64,000 nt of DNA from NCBI GenBank assembly GCA_001414345.1, contig LLCB01000210.1, positions 1 through 64,000 of the forward strand, given 5' to 3'. Position 1 is the stretch's first letter. Every line of letters begins with the position of its first letter. Shown piece by piece: positions 1 through 13,200 of this stretch. The DNA comes from Hymenoscyphus infarciens. Its lineage: Eukaryota; Ascomycota; Leotiomycetes; Helotiales; Helotiaceae. Both the position numbers and the translations under genes were made by a program. The notes below the pieces were generated by a model. It was not told the DNA's origin. It searched no databases and saw nothing but the letters and a program-made list of their open reading frames with translations.

Positions 1-937
1 AAACTAGGCCTAATAAAGAAGGGAAAGACTTACTTTTATATATATATATATATAATATATATATATATATTCTAAGATAAAAGTTAGTATATAAGAATAT
101 ATTTAATTAGAAGATATTCTTATTATATATTATTTTAAATAAAAAGAAAAGAAGAAGAGAAGTTAGAGAGAAAAGTCGTCTACTAATATACTACTTATAA
201 TAATAGCTATTACTTTATAATTATTATTTATTACTTAAAAATTACTATTATAATATATAATAATAATAAGAATATAATAACTCTATAGTAGTATACTACT
301 TTCTACCTAATAGCTAATAATTAGCCTCTCTTCTATTTACATCTATTATTATATAGTATATAATAGTAAATAAAGAACAATTATCTCTTAAAATAATAAT
401 ACTACTAGCTACTAACTCTACTCTAACTACTAGATACTATAATAGCAGATAAGTTATATTCTTTATAATAATTACGTAAATAATGCTTTAGTTAACCCGA
501 TATTATACTAATTAATAACTAAAGACTTAGGACGAGTCTTTTTAAAGAAGAGAGAATATAATAGCATACTATTCTAAATTATTAGTATTCGTGAAACTAC
601 TAATACCTCTATAACTACTAATACTCCTATAACTTATGAGATAGAAAGAGCTAAAGAGAGTAAGAATTAGATATTATATATTTTACTTTAAGGTCTTATA
701 TATTTAGCTTTAAAGCTCTTATTATTTTAGTAGCTATATTAGAAAGAACTCGGTAATTATTCTTATTAAGACTTAGTAGTCTCTAATCTCTTATATATAT
801 ATGTTTATACTTAGTATAGAAGAAGAATAGTTTTTCCTTTTCTTCTATATTAGAGCCTAGTATCTACTTACGTTATTTAGTCTCGAATATACTCTTATAT
901 ACCTCTTCTTCTATAGTATAGTTTTCGTAGTTTTCGT
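1..937 (+). mobile_element. 3' remnant of Ty3/Gypsy element (same family as elements A and B), RIP-mutated
   Basis: Bases 1-556 are the reverse complement of the internal sequence just inside the left LTR of element A (about 2497-3060). Bases 557 to about 937 are the reverse complement of that LTR. Elements A and B are coded on the minus strand, so this copy lies in + orientation and shows its 3' internal end plus 3' LTR. The LTR start is clear (TATAATAGC, the RIP form of TGTGAGGGC). The right end is blurred near 930-940. The rest lies left of the window. No frame is open. Confidence 0.8.
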
Positions 938-1864
938 CTAGTTTTGAATATACTAAACTATACTACGGTTTTAGCACTATTAGTAGAACTAAGTAATAAA
1001 TTAATAAAACTAACTATATAAACTATCGTAGTTTTAAAAACTATAGATAAAAAGTACTATAAAAGTAGCTCTTTAGTACTAGTAGTAGCCTAGACCTTAG
1101 CTTAGGTAGAAGTAAAGGATATAAGAGGTTAGCGTATCTTTAGTATAGATTATAAAACTGTCGCTAGCCTTCTAGAGAGTATCTAGGCTTCTTTTAATAG
1201 TCTATTATTATTATTATTATTAGAATAATAGTACTACTAATAAATCTAAAGTTTATTATAAGATAGATAATAAGAGCCTAGCTAATAGATAGACTAGAAA
1301 AAATAATCTTATCTAAAAGAGCTTAGTTTACCTCTTTTCTAAGCTTCTTTTAGTAGTATATTAAGATTATTATTAGAATAATAGTACTACTAATAAATCT
1401 AAAGTTTATTATAAAATAGATAGTAAGAGCCTAGCTAATAGAAAGGCTAGAAAAAAGAATCTTACTTAAAAGAGCCTAGTTTACCCCTTTTCTAGGCTTA
1501 TAGTCTTACTAAAACTATAAAATTTTAATATATTATTATATATTATTATATAATATTATATAATATTTAAAAGCTACTTAGTTTATAAAACTACATAGTT
1601 TTATTATATAAAACTATACTAACTATAGTTTTATATAAGTAGTTCAAAACTAAGTAAAATTTCCTAAAAACTAACTATATAATAAGTTAGTATATAGTAT
1701 TATTAGTTCTTTAAAAACTATACGTATTCTCTATACTAATAATATAGTATTCTATTTAAAGTATATTAATTAAGTATAGTATATAAAGTAGTTTCTACTT
1801 AACTATTTCTTCTTAATATATAATAATTTATAATACTTAGAGTATTATAAGACTTATATTTTAA
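938..1864. repeat. AT-rich RIP-mutated DNA with a 153-bp tandem duplication
   Basis: No gene is visible. A unit beginning TAGAATAATAGTACTACTAA at 1221 recurs at 1374 (period 153 bp) with a few transition differences, so it is a diverged tandem duplication ending near 1510. Each copy carries short CTAGGC/GCCTAG inverted pieces. Further right, 1500-1700, several AAACTAT/ATAGTTT inverted repeats occur. The segment belongs to the DNA into which element C inserted, judged from the GATAC site duplication at 1865-1869. Confidence 0.5.
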
Positions 1865-1869
1865 GATAC

Positions 1870-2018
1870 TATTATAGAAAGGACACGTAACTATACTAGT
1901 AGCGGACTTATAGATATAGATAGTTATAAGTGCTCTATACTCTCCTCTTCTCTCTTTAGACGTTTATTACTATACTATATAAGAGATTACTTTTATATAT
2001 TTTACTAGACTTAGTTAT
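1870..2018 (+). repeat. Element C 5' LTR, left fragment
   Basis: This fragment aligns with 23905-24053 of the 3' LTR. It ends in GTTAT (2014-2018), the target-site duplication made when element A inserted; the rest of this LTR resumes at 10059. Confidence 0.88.
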
Positions 2019-2496
2019 TATAACGGTACGAAATATATACTATAGAAGAAGAGGTATATAAGAGTACGTTCGAGACTGAATAACGTAAGTAGATACGAGG
2101 CTCTAATATAGAAGAAAACAATAACTATCTCTCTTCTATACTAAACATAAACGTCTATATATAAGAGTTTAGAAGCTTCTAAGTTCTAATAATAATAATA
2201 ACCGAGCTCTGCTTAATATAGCTAATACTAAATAATAAGAGCTAAAAAGCTAAATATATAACCTTTAATCCTTTAAAAAGCTAAATATATAATATCTAAA
2301 CCTTAATCCTTTCTATATATAAATGTTAGATATTAATACCTTTAGTACTTCGCTTATATAAGTATTAGTTATTTATAAACTCAGCCTTAGAGGTATTAGA
2401 GATATCGGTAGTACTTAGAGGTATTAGTAGTTTCATAAATACCGACAATTTAGAATAGTACTATTATATAATAATCTAGGATAGTATGCTATTATA
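2019..2496 (-). repeat. Element A LTR (3' LTR in coding orientation)
   Basis: 478 bp, equal in length to the copy at 9576-10053. On the + strand it begins TATAACGG, the RIP form of the TGTAACGG that begins the less damaged LTR of element B at 31557. Confidence 0.88.
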
Positions 2497-5400
2497 TCCT
2501 CTCTTCTTTAAAAAGACTCGTTCTAAGTCTTCGGTTATTAATCGGTATAGTATTAGGTTAATTAGAGTATTATTTATCTTTTTATTATAAAGAATATAAC
2601 TTATCTTACTATTATAGTATCTAGTAGTCGAGGTAGAGTTAGTAGCTAGTAGTATTATTATTTAGGCTAATTACTCTTTATTTACTATTATATACTATAT
2701 AATAATAGAATACGAATAGAAGAGAAGCTAATAATTAGCTAGTAAGTAGAAAGTAGTATACTATTACAAAGTTATTATATTCTTACTATTATTATATATT
2801 ATAATAGTAATTATTAAGTAATAAATAATAATTATAAAGTAATAGCTATTATTATAAGTAGTATATTAGTAGGCGACTTTTCCCTAATTCTAACTTCTCT
2901 TCTTCTTTTCTTTTTATCTAAATAATATAAATAGTAAGAATATCTTCTAATTAAGTATATCCTTATATACTAACTTATCTTTCTAGAATATATATATTAT
3001 ATATATATATATAAAAGTAAGTTCTTCTCTTCTTAATTAGACCTAATTTAGAGCTAATCTAATATAGTAAAATGCCTCTCTTATGTCCTTCTAGTATACT
3101 TCTAGCTATTTACTAAGTCTACTATGTTTAGTACTTTTAGGTAAAATCTTAGAATAGAGATTATATATATACTTTTAAAAAGCTAAAGTTAAAGAAGTAT
3201 AAGTACTATATAGAATAGAATACTATATATATTCTAGTAAGTTTAATCCTAAATATATACTAAATCTATTCTAACTTAGATAGTTACTATAGTTTATAAA
3301 GAAGGAGTTTAATAAGCTTAAGCTTAAGAAGGAAAAGAGAGAGATTAAGAAGGCTACTAAGATCTTAAATAAGGTATTAGTTATTACTAGTATAAAGGTA
3401 CTAAAGAATAGTTTAGAGGTATAGTTTACTCTCTTAGAAGAGACTTAAGCGCTTTGTACTAAGGTTACTATAAGTACTCCTTACTTATTAGAGAGGTTTT
3501 AGTTACTAATATTTAATAGTTCTTATATTATACTATAGAGAGTAGGACCTTTATCTAAACCTAGGTTTAAGTCCTCTTTAAGACCTATTTAAAGAGTTTA
3601 TAGACGTCTCTCTTAAAGCTAGTTATAAGAGATCGTCGAGGTAAGAAGCGTTCTTATAAGAAGAAGGTAGTAGAAGAAGAGCTAATTTAGACTTCTTATA
3701 CTTAAAAGAGTAGAGAAAAGAATAATAAGTTAGAGAAAGGAGAGACTATAGCTTAGAAAGAGTTAGTAGGCTCTATTTTAGTAGTAACTTAGTCTTAGTT
3801 CTTTACTTTATTAATTTTAAACATTCCTACTAGTTAGTATTTCATCTTAGGTTTTTATTATAAGTTTCTTATTAAGAGTAACTAAAATTAAAAAGTATTA
3901 ATAAAGTTTTATAAATTAATTCTTTTATCTAATTCTTATCTAATTCTTATATATTAAGCTATTTAGAGAGGTGTTAAGATAGTCTTAACTCTTCTAGATA
4001 TTTAGTATAAAAGTCTCTTAAATAATATAGTAAACCTGAAAAATTATTTATAAGATACTAAGTAAGATCTAAATTATATCTAACCTATTTTACCTAGTAC
4101 TATAGCTATTTTTTAAAAAGTCTACTACTAAGTATTTCTTAAACTTCCTATTCTTATATACCTTTAATAATATCTAATAAAGGCTTTATAGTCTCTTATT
4201 CTAGTAAGAGAGTGTTTAGATTCTTTAAAAGTATATTAAGAGTAAAAACATTATAAATTAATAATCCTTCTAAAAGTTTTAGTTTATAAAAGTATCTTAT
4301 ATAATCTAGTATTTTAAAAGGTTCTATTTATTATTTAATAAGCTTTTAACTAAGATAATTTATCTTAAGATTCTTAGTAGATAAGTAGACTTTATCTCTA
4401 ATATCTTAGTTAATAGCTCTTTAATATTAATTTATACTATTCTCTATTCTTTTCTAAGCCTTACCTATATTATCTTTAGCTATCTTCTAAGTAGAGTATA
4501 TATATTAGACTACTTTTACTACCTTATTATAGTTAAGACGTTTTTAGAGAATAGACGTCTTTAATATATTCTAGTTTTATAAAGTCCTTAAGTTAAGTCT
4601 AAACTTAAGCTAATAAGAGGTTATACTAATAGATAAGTATAGAAGTGTTATTTATACTCTATTTATTAGAGAGATTAATTTACTTTAGTTATCTTAGTAG
4701 TAGTTTATAAAGGGCTTTAGTCTTTAATTAATATATTAGTTTATTATCTCTATCTATTTATCTATTTATTTATAGTAAGTAGTACTAAGCTTAAGCTTAA
4801 TATTAATTATTTAATAAAATTTAGTTTAAAATAATAATATAAATTAAAGTCTTTAATTAGATGTAATTAATTTAAAGTAGTAACTAAAATAGTAAATCTA
4901 TTAAATAAAGAGTTTAACTAAGCTTTTAACTTCTATAGTTAAGTAGTAGAGTATTAATACTAAATCCTTTCTAAGTTAGTTAATAAATACTAGTATAGTA
5001 TTAAATCTATATTTATCTTTTAGAAATAATTTAAAATCTATATATAAATATTATATAGAATAGTTAAGTATAGATAGAGAGTAAAGAAAGCTTTATTACT
5101 TAGTTTATTAAGAATAGAAGTATTTATAAGCTTAATAATTCCTTATATATCTCTTATAATCTAAACCTAGTCTAACCTAGTAGTAATAATATACTAATAA
5201 CTAGTATATCTTTTTTATACTTAGATAAGTACTAGATACTTAGTTATAGACTTCTCTAATTAGCTTTATATAAAGTTTAGTATTTCTTTAAATATAAAGT
5301 CGATTCTTAAAAAGAAGTAAATTATCTAGTAAAATAGAGTATTTATCTAAAAGTTTATAACGTTCTTTCTAAAAAGAGTATAGATTATCTTCTTTTAACT

Positions 5401-8400
5401 TCTAAATTATATCTAAACTTAATTCTAGAATAATATCTATTATATTAAAAGATATAGACTATTCTTATAAAAAGATCTAAGTAAGTTTAGTATTAATTTA
5501 GAGGTCTAACTAATTAGATCCTAAAAGGGTATATAAGCAGCTATTTAATTTAGCTTAATTATAGGTTTTTAGGTCTTATTTATATTAAGTTAATATATCT
5601 ACTTTTTAATTACTCTTTTTAGATATAAATTAGATCTAAAAGTTAAAGTCTAATAAAAACTCTATCTATTAGACTTACTTAGCTATAAGTAGCTTAGTTA
5701 TTATAAAGTATTCTAATAATCTATAATCTAAATATATATTAATACACTTCTAATATAATATAAGTTTAAAGTACTATTTCTTAAAAGCTTTTATAATAGT
5801 AGATAGTTCTTTATTATAGATCTTTTAATTTAATTTATAACTAACTAGAATATATAAGTAGAACTTAATAGAGTATTAAAGGCTATTATATTATTATAAG
5901 AATATACTAGCTATTACTCCTTTTAAAGAGTTTATTTCTACTTTTATATTATAATTAGAGTTAAAGTAATATAAGGTTTATATAGTAAGTAGCTTAGTTC
6001 TTAGTATTTTAAAAGCTTTATTATATTTAAGTCTCTATAGAAATAGCTCTATAAGACGTATTATTATAGTTAGAGGTTTAATAATTTTAGTATAACTTTT
6101 AATAAATTATTTATAAAATCTTATAAATCCTAGATAAGACTTTATATTTATTATAATATTAAGTTAGACCTAGTTTTATAAAGGCTCTACTTTTTTAAAG
6201 TTAACTTTAAGTCCTTTTATAGTTAAGATAAATCTTAAATATTTAACTCTAATAATACTAAATTCGCTTTTCTTAATATCTATCTAAAGTCCTACTTCTT
6301 AGAGCTAATTTAAAACCTTCTTAACCTATTCTTTATATTCTTTAATAGTATTTAAATAAATTAAAATATTATCTAAGTAAGTAATATAGAAGTTATCTAG
6401 ATAGTCGATTAAGACGTTATTTATATAATATTAATAAATAGTAGAGCTATTATAGAGTCTAAAAGAGAGAACCTTATATTTATATATACTATACCTAGTT
6501 CTAAATATAGTTATCTCTTCTAATTTAAGATCTATTTAAATATAATAAAAAGCTTATCTAATATCTAATTTAATAAAGATTTTAGCTATTCTTATTCTAA
6601 AAAGAAGCTTATTAATATAAGAGATTAGATAAAGATTATTTTAGGTTAGAGTATTTAGCTTCTTATAATTAATATAGAACTATAACTTATTACTATTAGC
6701 CTTTTTAATAAAGAGTACTAGAGAGATAAAAGAGCTATTACTATTAATAATAAACCCTTTATCTAGGTTCTCTATAAAGTACTCCTTTATAGCTTTAAGC
6801 TCTATAGTTAACTATTAATATAAAAGTAAAAAGAAGTTAAGAAGTAGCTTATTTAAAGTAATCTTATAGTTATATTCTTAGTAAGAAGGAAGCTTATTAG
6901 AAGCTACTTTTAAGAATACGTCTTTATAGAATAAGTAACACTTTAGAAGTTAAGCCTATATTAGAGCTCTTATCTTATCGTTATCTTAGAGAGAGGTTAA
7001 TCTCTTATTAATAACCTAATCTAGCTTATAAAGGCTTATTATATAAAATTCTAAATTAAGCTATTTTATATTATAATATATTACGTTTATGCTTATTTCA
7101 TAGATAAAGAAGTATAGAGTCTAGTCTTTTAAGACTATACTAGTAGTTTATAGAGGTTTTAGACTAAAGTTAGATATTAAAATTTTAAGAGATATTATTA
7201 TAAATAGAAATAATAACTTAGCTATATTTATAAGTCTACCTTTTTTATATCTTTCTTATTACTAGATAGTATATACTCTTTAATTTATATCTAACTAGTA
7301 ATTTAAAAAGGGTTTCTAGTTCTAGCTAAAAAGAGAAAGTAAAATTTCCTTATTATAGTATAGAGTTAGAGAGTAATTAGCTAGCTAAATAATCTAGCTC
7401 TTTAAGAGGTTAAGGAGGACTTTAAAGTAGTTTAACTATTTATTACTAATAATTAGGTCTTACTATCTAAGGTCTAGGATAATAAAAAAGTAGTTAAGAA
7501 TATAATATTTATTAATATTTAGATATAGTTATATAAACTAAGTTATCTAGCTTTTAGTACTATTATTATATCTATAAATAGATACTATATATAGTAATCT
7601 CTAAATCTTTAAACCTATTAACTTAGATAAGTATAGAGCTAGGAGCTAATTTAGAAATAAGTACCTATTTACTCTTATATCTACTAAAGCTTATATTTTA
7701 ATACTATATCTCTATATACTAAGAGTAGTATTTATAAGGAATTGTTTTCCTTTTATAAGCTTAAAAAGATTAAGTTTAACTAGATTATATTTATATAGGT
7801 CTAGGAAGGAATTTTTACCTAAGCCTCTTTATTTTCCTTCTAACTTAGCTTAGAGTTAGAGTACTTTTTAGAAGATTATTCTTCTTTAGGTTAATTATTT
7901 ATCTTATTAATAGTAGAAAGATTAAGGTAATTAAGTTTAAAATATCTAAGCTTATTATAATAGTAATACTTTATACTAGTAGAGACTTAGTCTATTAATA
8001 TAGTCTTTAATTTTTTACTAGTAGAAAATAGTCTAAGAGTTTATAAAATCTTCTAAGATATAGGATTAAGTCCTTATAAGAGTAAAGAGGTTTTTAAAGT
8101 AGAGCTAAGTAAGGATTAAAAAGTACTTATCTTTTTAAATAATAAAGTTATACTAATTAGTTTAGTTATAATACTAGTTATAGATAACTCTATATTTTAG
8201 TACTTCTCTTTATTTAGAGTTAAAAGATATATTACTATTTTATTAAAATTATGATTCTAATCTCTCTTAGCTAAAGTAGAGCTACTTTAGAGCTATAGTA
8301 TAATCTTATCCTATATTAAGTAGAATCTTTCTAACTCTAGTATTCCTCTAAGTATAGCTATACTTAAGAAGTATACTCTAAAATCTAAAAAAGTTTCTCC

Positions 8401-9575
8401 TATATAACCTTTTCTACTTATTTATAAGGCTTAAAATTTATTCTAAGTATTCTTCTTTTTATAACTAGTTAGAAAGTAGGAATTAAGGAGTTTAATTATA
8501 TCTTATTAATCTTTAAAAGCTATATTATCTATATCTAACTTATATTAAGGCTCTAAGTAGTTCCTAGTAAGTTTTATAGTTATTTCTTAAATAAGAGCTT
8601 TATAAGTTTTAAGTATATAGTAATAGTTAACGTTTACTTAGAGTCTATTATATATAGATATCTTCTATTACTTATAAGTAAGTAAAGTACTATTATCTAA
8701 AGGTTTAATTTTCTTTATAATTTTACTTTTAATAAGTTAAAGAGCTTTTAAGGTGCTTTTAAGTTATAAGTATAGAGTAGATTATTATAAGAAAGGAATA
8801 TTAGAGGTAGAGTCTTATCTTTAATAATAGTTTAAAGAGATAGAAGGAGGTGTTTATATAAGTCGGAGAGGACTTAGACTATAGTTGTTATTTAGTAGTT
8901 ATTAACTAATTTACTATACTAGGTCTAATAATTAGGCGATTTAATTATCTTACTCTAAAATTTTCTATTCTTTTTCTTAATTCTTAGCCTTTATAGCTTA
9001 GATTATACCTCGTATCTCGTCTATATTAGAGAAGTCTTATTAATCTCTCTAGCTTCTAAGCGCTAGGCCTTTACCTTTATTATTCTTAGGGGTATAGTAC
9101 TAAGTTAGAGACCTTTTAGTAGAGGCTTAACTTTATTTCTTAAAAGAGAGCTCTATACTTAAGAGTAGAGCTTAGAAGAGACTAGGAGTTGCTCTAGATT
9201 CTAATATATTAAATATTAAATTAGAGAGAGAGTAAAGAGAACGATTTAAGAGTTTTCTAAATAACTGTTTATATTATTAACTATTTGAATTATATATAGT
9301 AATCCTTATATAGAGAGAGTTATTAGAATTCTTAGGAATACTTAGTATATTCTAATCTTTTAATATATAAGATACGATTTTTACTAGCTATTTATATAAA
9401 TACTAAACTCTAGTATTACTAGCTATCTAAGAGATCTTTAGAATCCTAGCTATTTAAGGATATATTATTATAGTCTAATTCTAAGCTAAATTAAAATCGA
9501 AATAAAAAAAGTAATAATAAACTTAAAAGAGATATTATAAAGGCTATTACTAGCGAAGAAGAGTTATTATTTTTA

Positions 9576-10053
9576 TATAATAGCACGAAATATATATTAT
9601 AAGAGAAGAGATATATAAGAGTGCGTTTAAGACTAAATAACGTAAGTAGATATAAGGCTTTAATATAGAAGAAAACAATAACTATCTCTCTTCTATACTA
9701 AATATAAACGTCTATATATAAGAGTTTAGAAGCTTCTAAGTTCTAATAATAATAATAACCGAGCCCTGTCTAATATAGCTAATACTAAATAATAAGAGCT
9801 AAAAAGCTAAATATATAACCTCTGATCTTTTAGAAAGCTAAATATATAATATCTAAACCTTAATCCCTTCTATATATAAATATTAGATATTAATACCTTC
9901 GGTACTTCGCTTATATAAGTATCGGTCATTCGTAATCTCAGCTCTAGAGGTATTAGAGGTATCGGTAGTGCTTAGAGGTATTAGTAGTTTTATAAATGCT
10001 AATAATTTAGAATAGTACTATTATATAATAATCTAGAATAGTATACTATCATA
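9576..10053 (-). repeat. Element A LTR (5' LTR in coding orientation)
   Basis: 478 bp copy of 2019-2496. It is followed directly by the GTTAT site duplication at 10054-10058 and then by the remainder of the element C LTR. Confidence 0.88.
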
Positions 10054-10058
10054 GTTAT

Positions 10059-10093
10059 AAGCTTCTAATCTATAATCTATCTCTTATACTATA
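10059..10093 (+). repeat. Element C 5' LTR, right fragment
   Basis: 35 bp that match the last 35 bp of the 3' LTR (24054-24088). Added to 1870-2018 they rebuild exactly 184 bp. Confidence 0.85.
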
Positions 10094-10249
10094 TAGTAGT
10101 AATACTCTAAATTTAAACTATATATAATCTCTTTAAAATTATTAAGCCTCTATCTTCTACGAACTATATTATAACTTATAACCTATAACTCTTTCCTCTC
10201 TCTCTCTTATCTACTTCCTAATCTTATAATTCGAACACTTAATTAGAAT

Positions 10250-13200
10250 CTAGCTATTAGTATATACGCTGTCTAGTAATAAGTATAAATGTCTCCTAGA
10301 TCTCTAGTAGGTTAGTAAGAAAGACGAAGAATATCTCTCTTATATCTATTCTACTCTATATATATATATTATATATAATTTATATAAGAAAGCCTTAGAA
10401 AGAAGAAGCACTAGTAAAACCTAAACCTAAAAAGATTCTTAATAAATATAGTAGCTACTATAATAAATAAGGCAAATACTAAAAGAATAGTAAGTATATA
10501 AAAGAGTCTACTTTAAGAGTTCTAGTAGAATCGGCTCTATTCTTAATACTATTAAAATAATCTATTATACTTAAAAACCTCTTTTCTAAGCTTTTTAAAG
10601 CTCTACTAAGTACTCTAGACTTATAAGCCTTATAGACTCTATTAGCTTCTTATATATACTATTTATAAAATATATCTATTATACTAGTCGATTCTTATAT
10701 TCTAAGAGCCTCTAGTCTCGTTTCTATAAGCTTTAGTAGACTTAATAAGATTAGAGCGCTTATATATTAGCGACTAGTGCCTAGAAGAGGTAAAGAAGAA
10801 GCGACTCTTAATAATAATCCAGATATTATAATTACTAAATATTAAAAAGAAGGAGCTTTTAGTATCTTCGAAGACTTAACTATTATTAGTAGAGACGACA
10901 TTTTAAACTTTACTATAATTAGAGAAGAACCTATAGTACTATTCTCTTCTAGCTCTATACTAAGTTACTTTAGCTTAATCTCTAGCTCTAATACTTACTT
11001 TAAGGCCTCTAAGCTAGTAGATATTACTACTGCGTTTAATCCTATATCTTAGATAGCTTTCGCTTTATACTAATTAAAGCCTCTTTTAATAGATTAAGAG
11101 TCTATTAATTTAGACTTCTTTAATAAGATTAATAAGCTTCTTACTCTACTCTTAAGTAGTAGACCTATTATAATAGTAGAACCTAAGATACTATACTAAG
11201 CAGCTTTAGTAAAGAGACGCTATAATTACTGATTTTATAATAAATAAGGCGGCTAAGAACATTACTAGGTATATAAACCTCTAACTGCTTATTATAGACA
11301 AGGACCTAGAGAATATAAAGTTAGTATTTAATCTATTAAGAGACGACCTCTTAAATAATCTTAAGACTAGTATAGTATAACTATTTAAATTACTAGATAG
11401 TTTAGCTATAATAGATAAATTTATAACGCTTCTTATCTATTTCTAACCTAGACTAGAATAGGTAAACTCTTAATCTAGTAAATCTCTACTTAGAACCTTT
11501 TATTAATCTTCTTATTAATTCTCTTATAGATCCTCTTATAAATATAAGTAATAAGATTCTAATAACTAATAATAATATTAACTATATCTTAAGATAAGAG
11601 GTATTAAATATAATAGTAAGACACTAGTTACTTTATAGTTTAGCTAAGTCGAGGGATTTATATAAATCTATAGTAAGAAGATAATATTAAGCCTTATACT
11701 CTAGGCTTTAATAGATAACGCCTAGGTCTAGTATAATAGACTTATACTAAATACTATAACTTAAATACTTTTAGACTATAATAAGCCTAGAAGCTAGATA
11801 AGCGAATAGTTTTAAAAGAACGTATTAATACTACTTATCTAAGCTAATAAGAAAGAATTTTAGTTTAAATTTAAAGACTAATACTCTTTTTAGATATATA
11901 TAGTAAAGAAGTAATTACTTTATATTAAAGCTAGGTTTATAAATAAAGACTACTTAGTATATAGAATTTATACTAGACTCGACTCTACTCTAAGCTTAAT
12001 AATTATACTAAAGCTATTTAGTAATATATTAGAATTTCTTAAGAAGAAGGTATACGTTATAGAGTCCTTAGTATAAGTATCTTATACTATCTAAAATAAG
12101 AAATTTAAGATACTTAGTAAGAAGAACGAATTACTAAAGAAAAAGTTTAAGAAGTCTAAATTATATAATAAGAGTTAATTAAGTAAGAGTAACTAAGAGA
12201 ATTATATAAAAGAGAAGTGAGATAATAGAAGAGTTAATAACAACTTTAAGAGACGTAATAATAGATATAGTTAAAACTCTTAAAGTAATTATTAGAATAG
12301 TAGAGATAGACGACTCTTTAATCTCTTTATTTAGTAATAATTTAAGTAGCCTAGATTTAGCCTACTAGTAGCCTAGTCTTAGTAATTTAGTAGATAGCCT
12401 TTTAATCTACTATACGCTTAAAACTACTAGATACCTCTACTAATATAGCCTATATAGCTTATATAACTAAGATTTATATTAAGAGCGGCTACTTAATTTA
12501 TATAGGAATAGTAGTAGTAATAGCTACTTTAACTCTCTTTAGAGATTAGTTAAAAGTAGTTATAGTAATCTATAAATACTAGTATAGTCCTAGTATACTT
12601 TAGAGAAGCTAAACCTTTAGACCTAGTAGCTATAGACGAGTATATATACTAGATAATTATTAGTACTTTAAATAGATTTAAAACTAATCTATATATTAGT
12701 TTAGATAATTTAGATTTAGAAAACGAATATAGTAGTTACTCTAAGATAGCGAGCTACTTATAAGAATTCCTATTATAACTTTATTACTTAATATTAATAT
12801 TATAGTATAATAAGAAAATTATATATCTTTACTATTACTTAATCTAGACTTATTACTAGTCTTAGTACTAGAAAACCTAAAAAAATTTAAAAATAATAAA
12901 CTATTTAAAATAAGCTATTTAGCTAAAATATTATCTATTCTATTTATACTTAGTATTTTACTAATAATTATTACTACTCTATCTAATTCTTTTATACTAT
13001 AGGAAATAAATATAATATATATACTCTCTTTTACTACTCTACTTCTTCTATCTTCTACAAATTTATTAGTAAAGAGCCTAGTAACTCTATTACTTCTAAA
13101 TATACTAATTAAAGAGATAATTAGAATAGACGTCTTATTAGATAGTATAGAGTTCCTTAGTAAGCTATTATATACTAATTAACTATATAAAAAAGCTAAA

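Larger units (their letters stand above)
2019..10053 (-). mobile_element. Element A: full-length Ty3/Gypsy retrotransposon nested in the 5' LTR of element C
   Basis: LTRs of 478 bp each lie at 2019-2496 and 9576-10053. A 5-bp duplication GTTAT stands at 2014-2018 and 10054-10058. The coding strand is minus. The reverse transcriptase reads in about 6390-6760: seen motifs include LFIKKAN, FYINYKKLNTLT, FIKLDIR, FRTRYS and YLDN, the last being the catalytic Y-x-D-D box with its final Asp changed to Asn, as RIP would do. Stops are TAA/TAG throughout, so the element is inactive. Being inside element C, it inserted later than C. The family is shared with element B and the remnant at the left edge. 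Confidence 0.9.
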
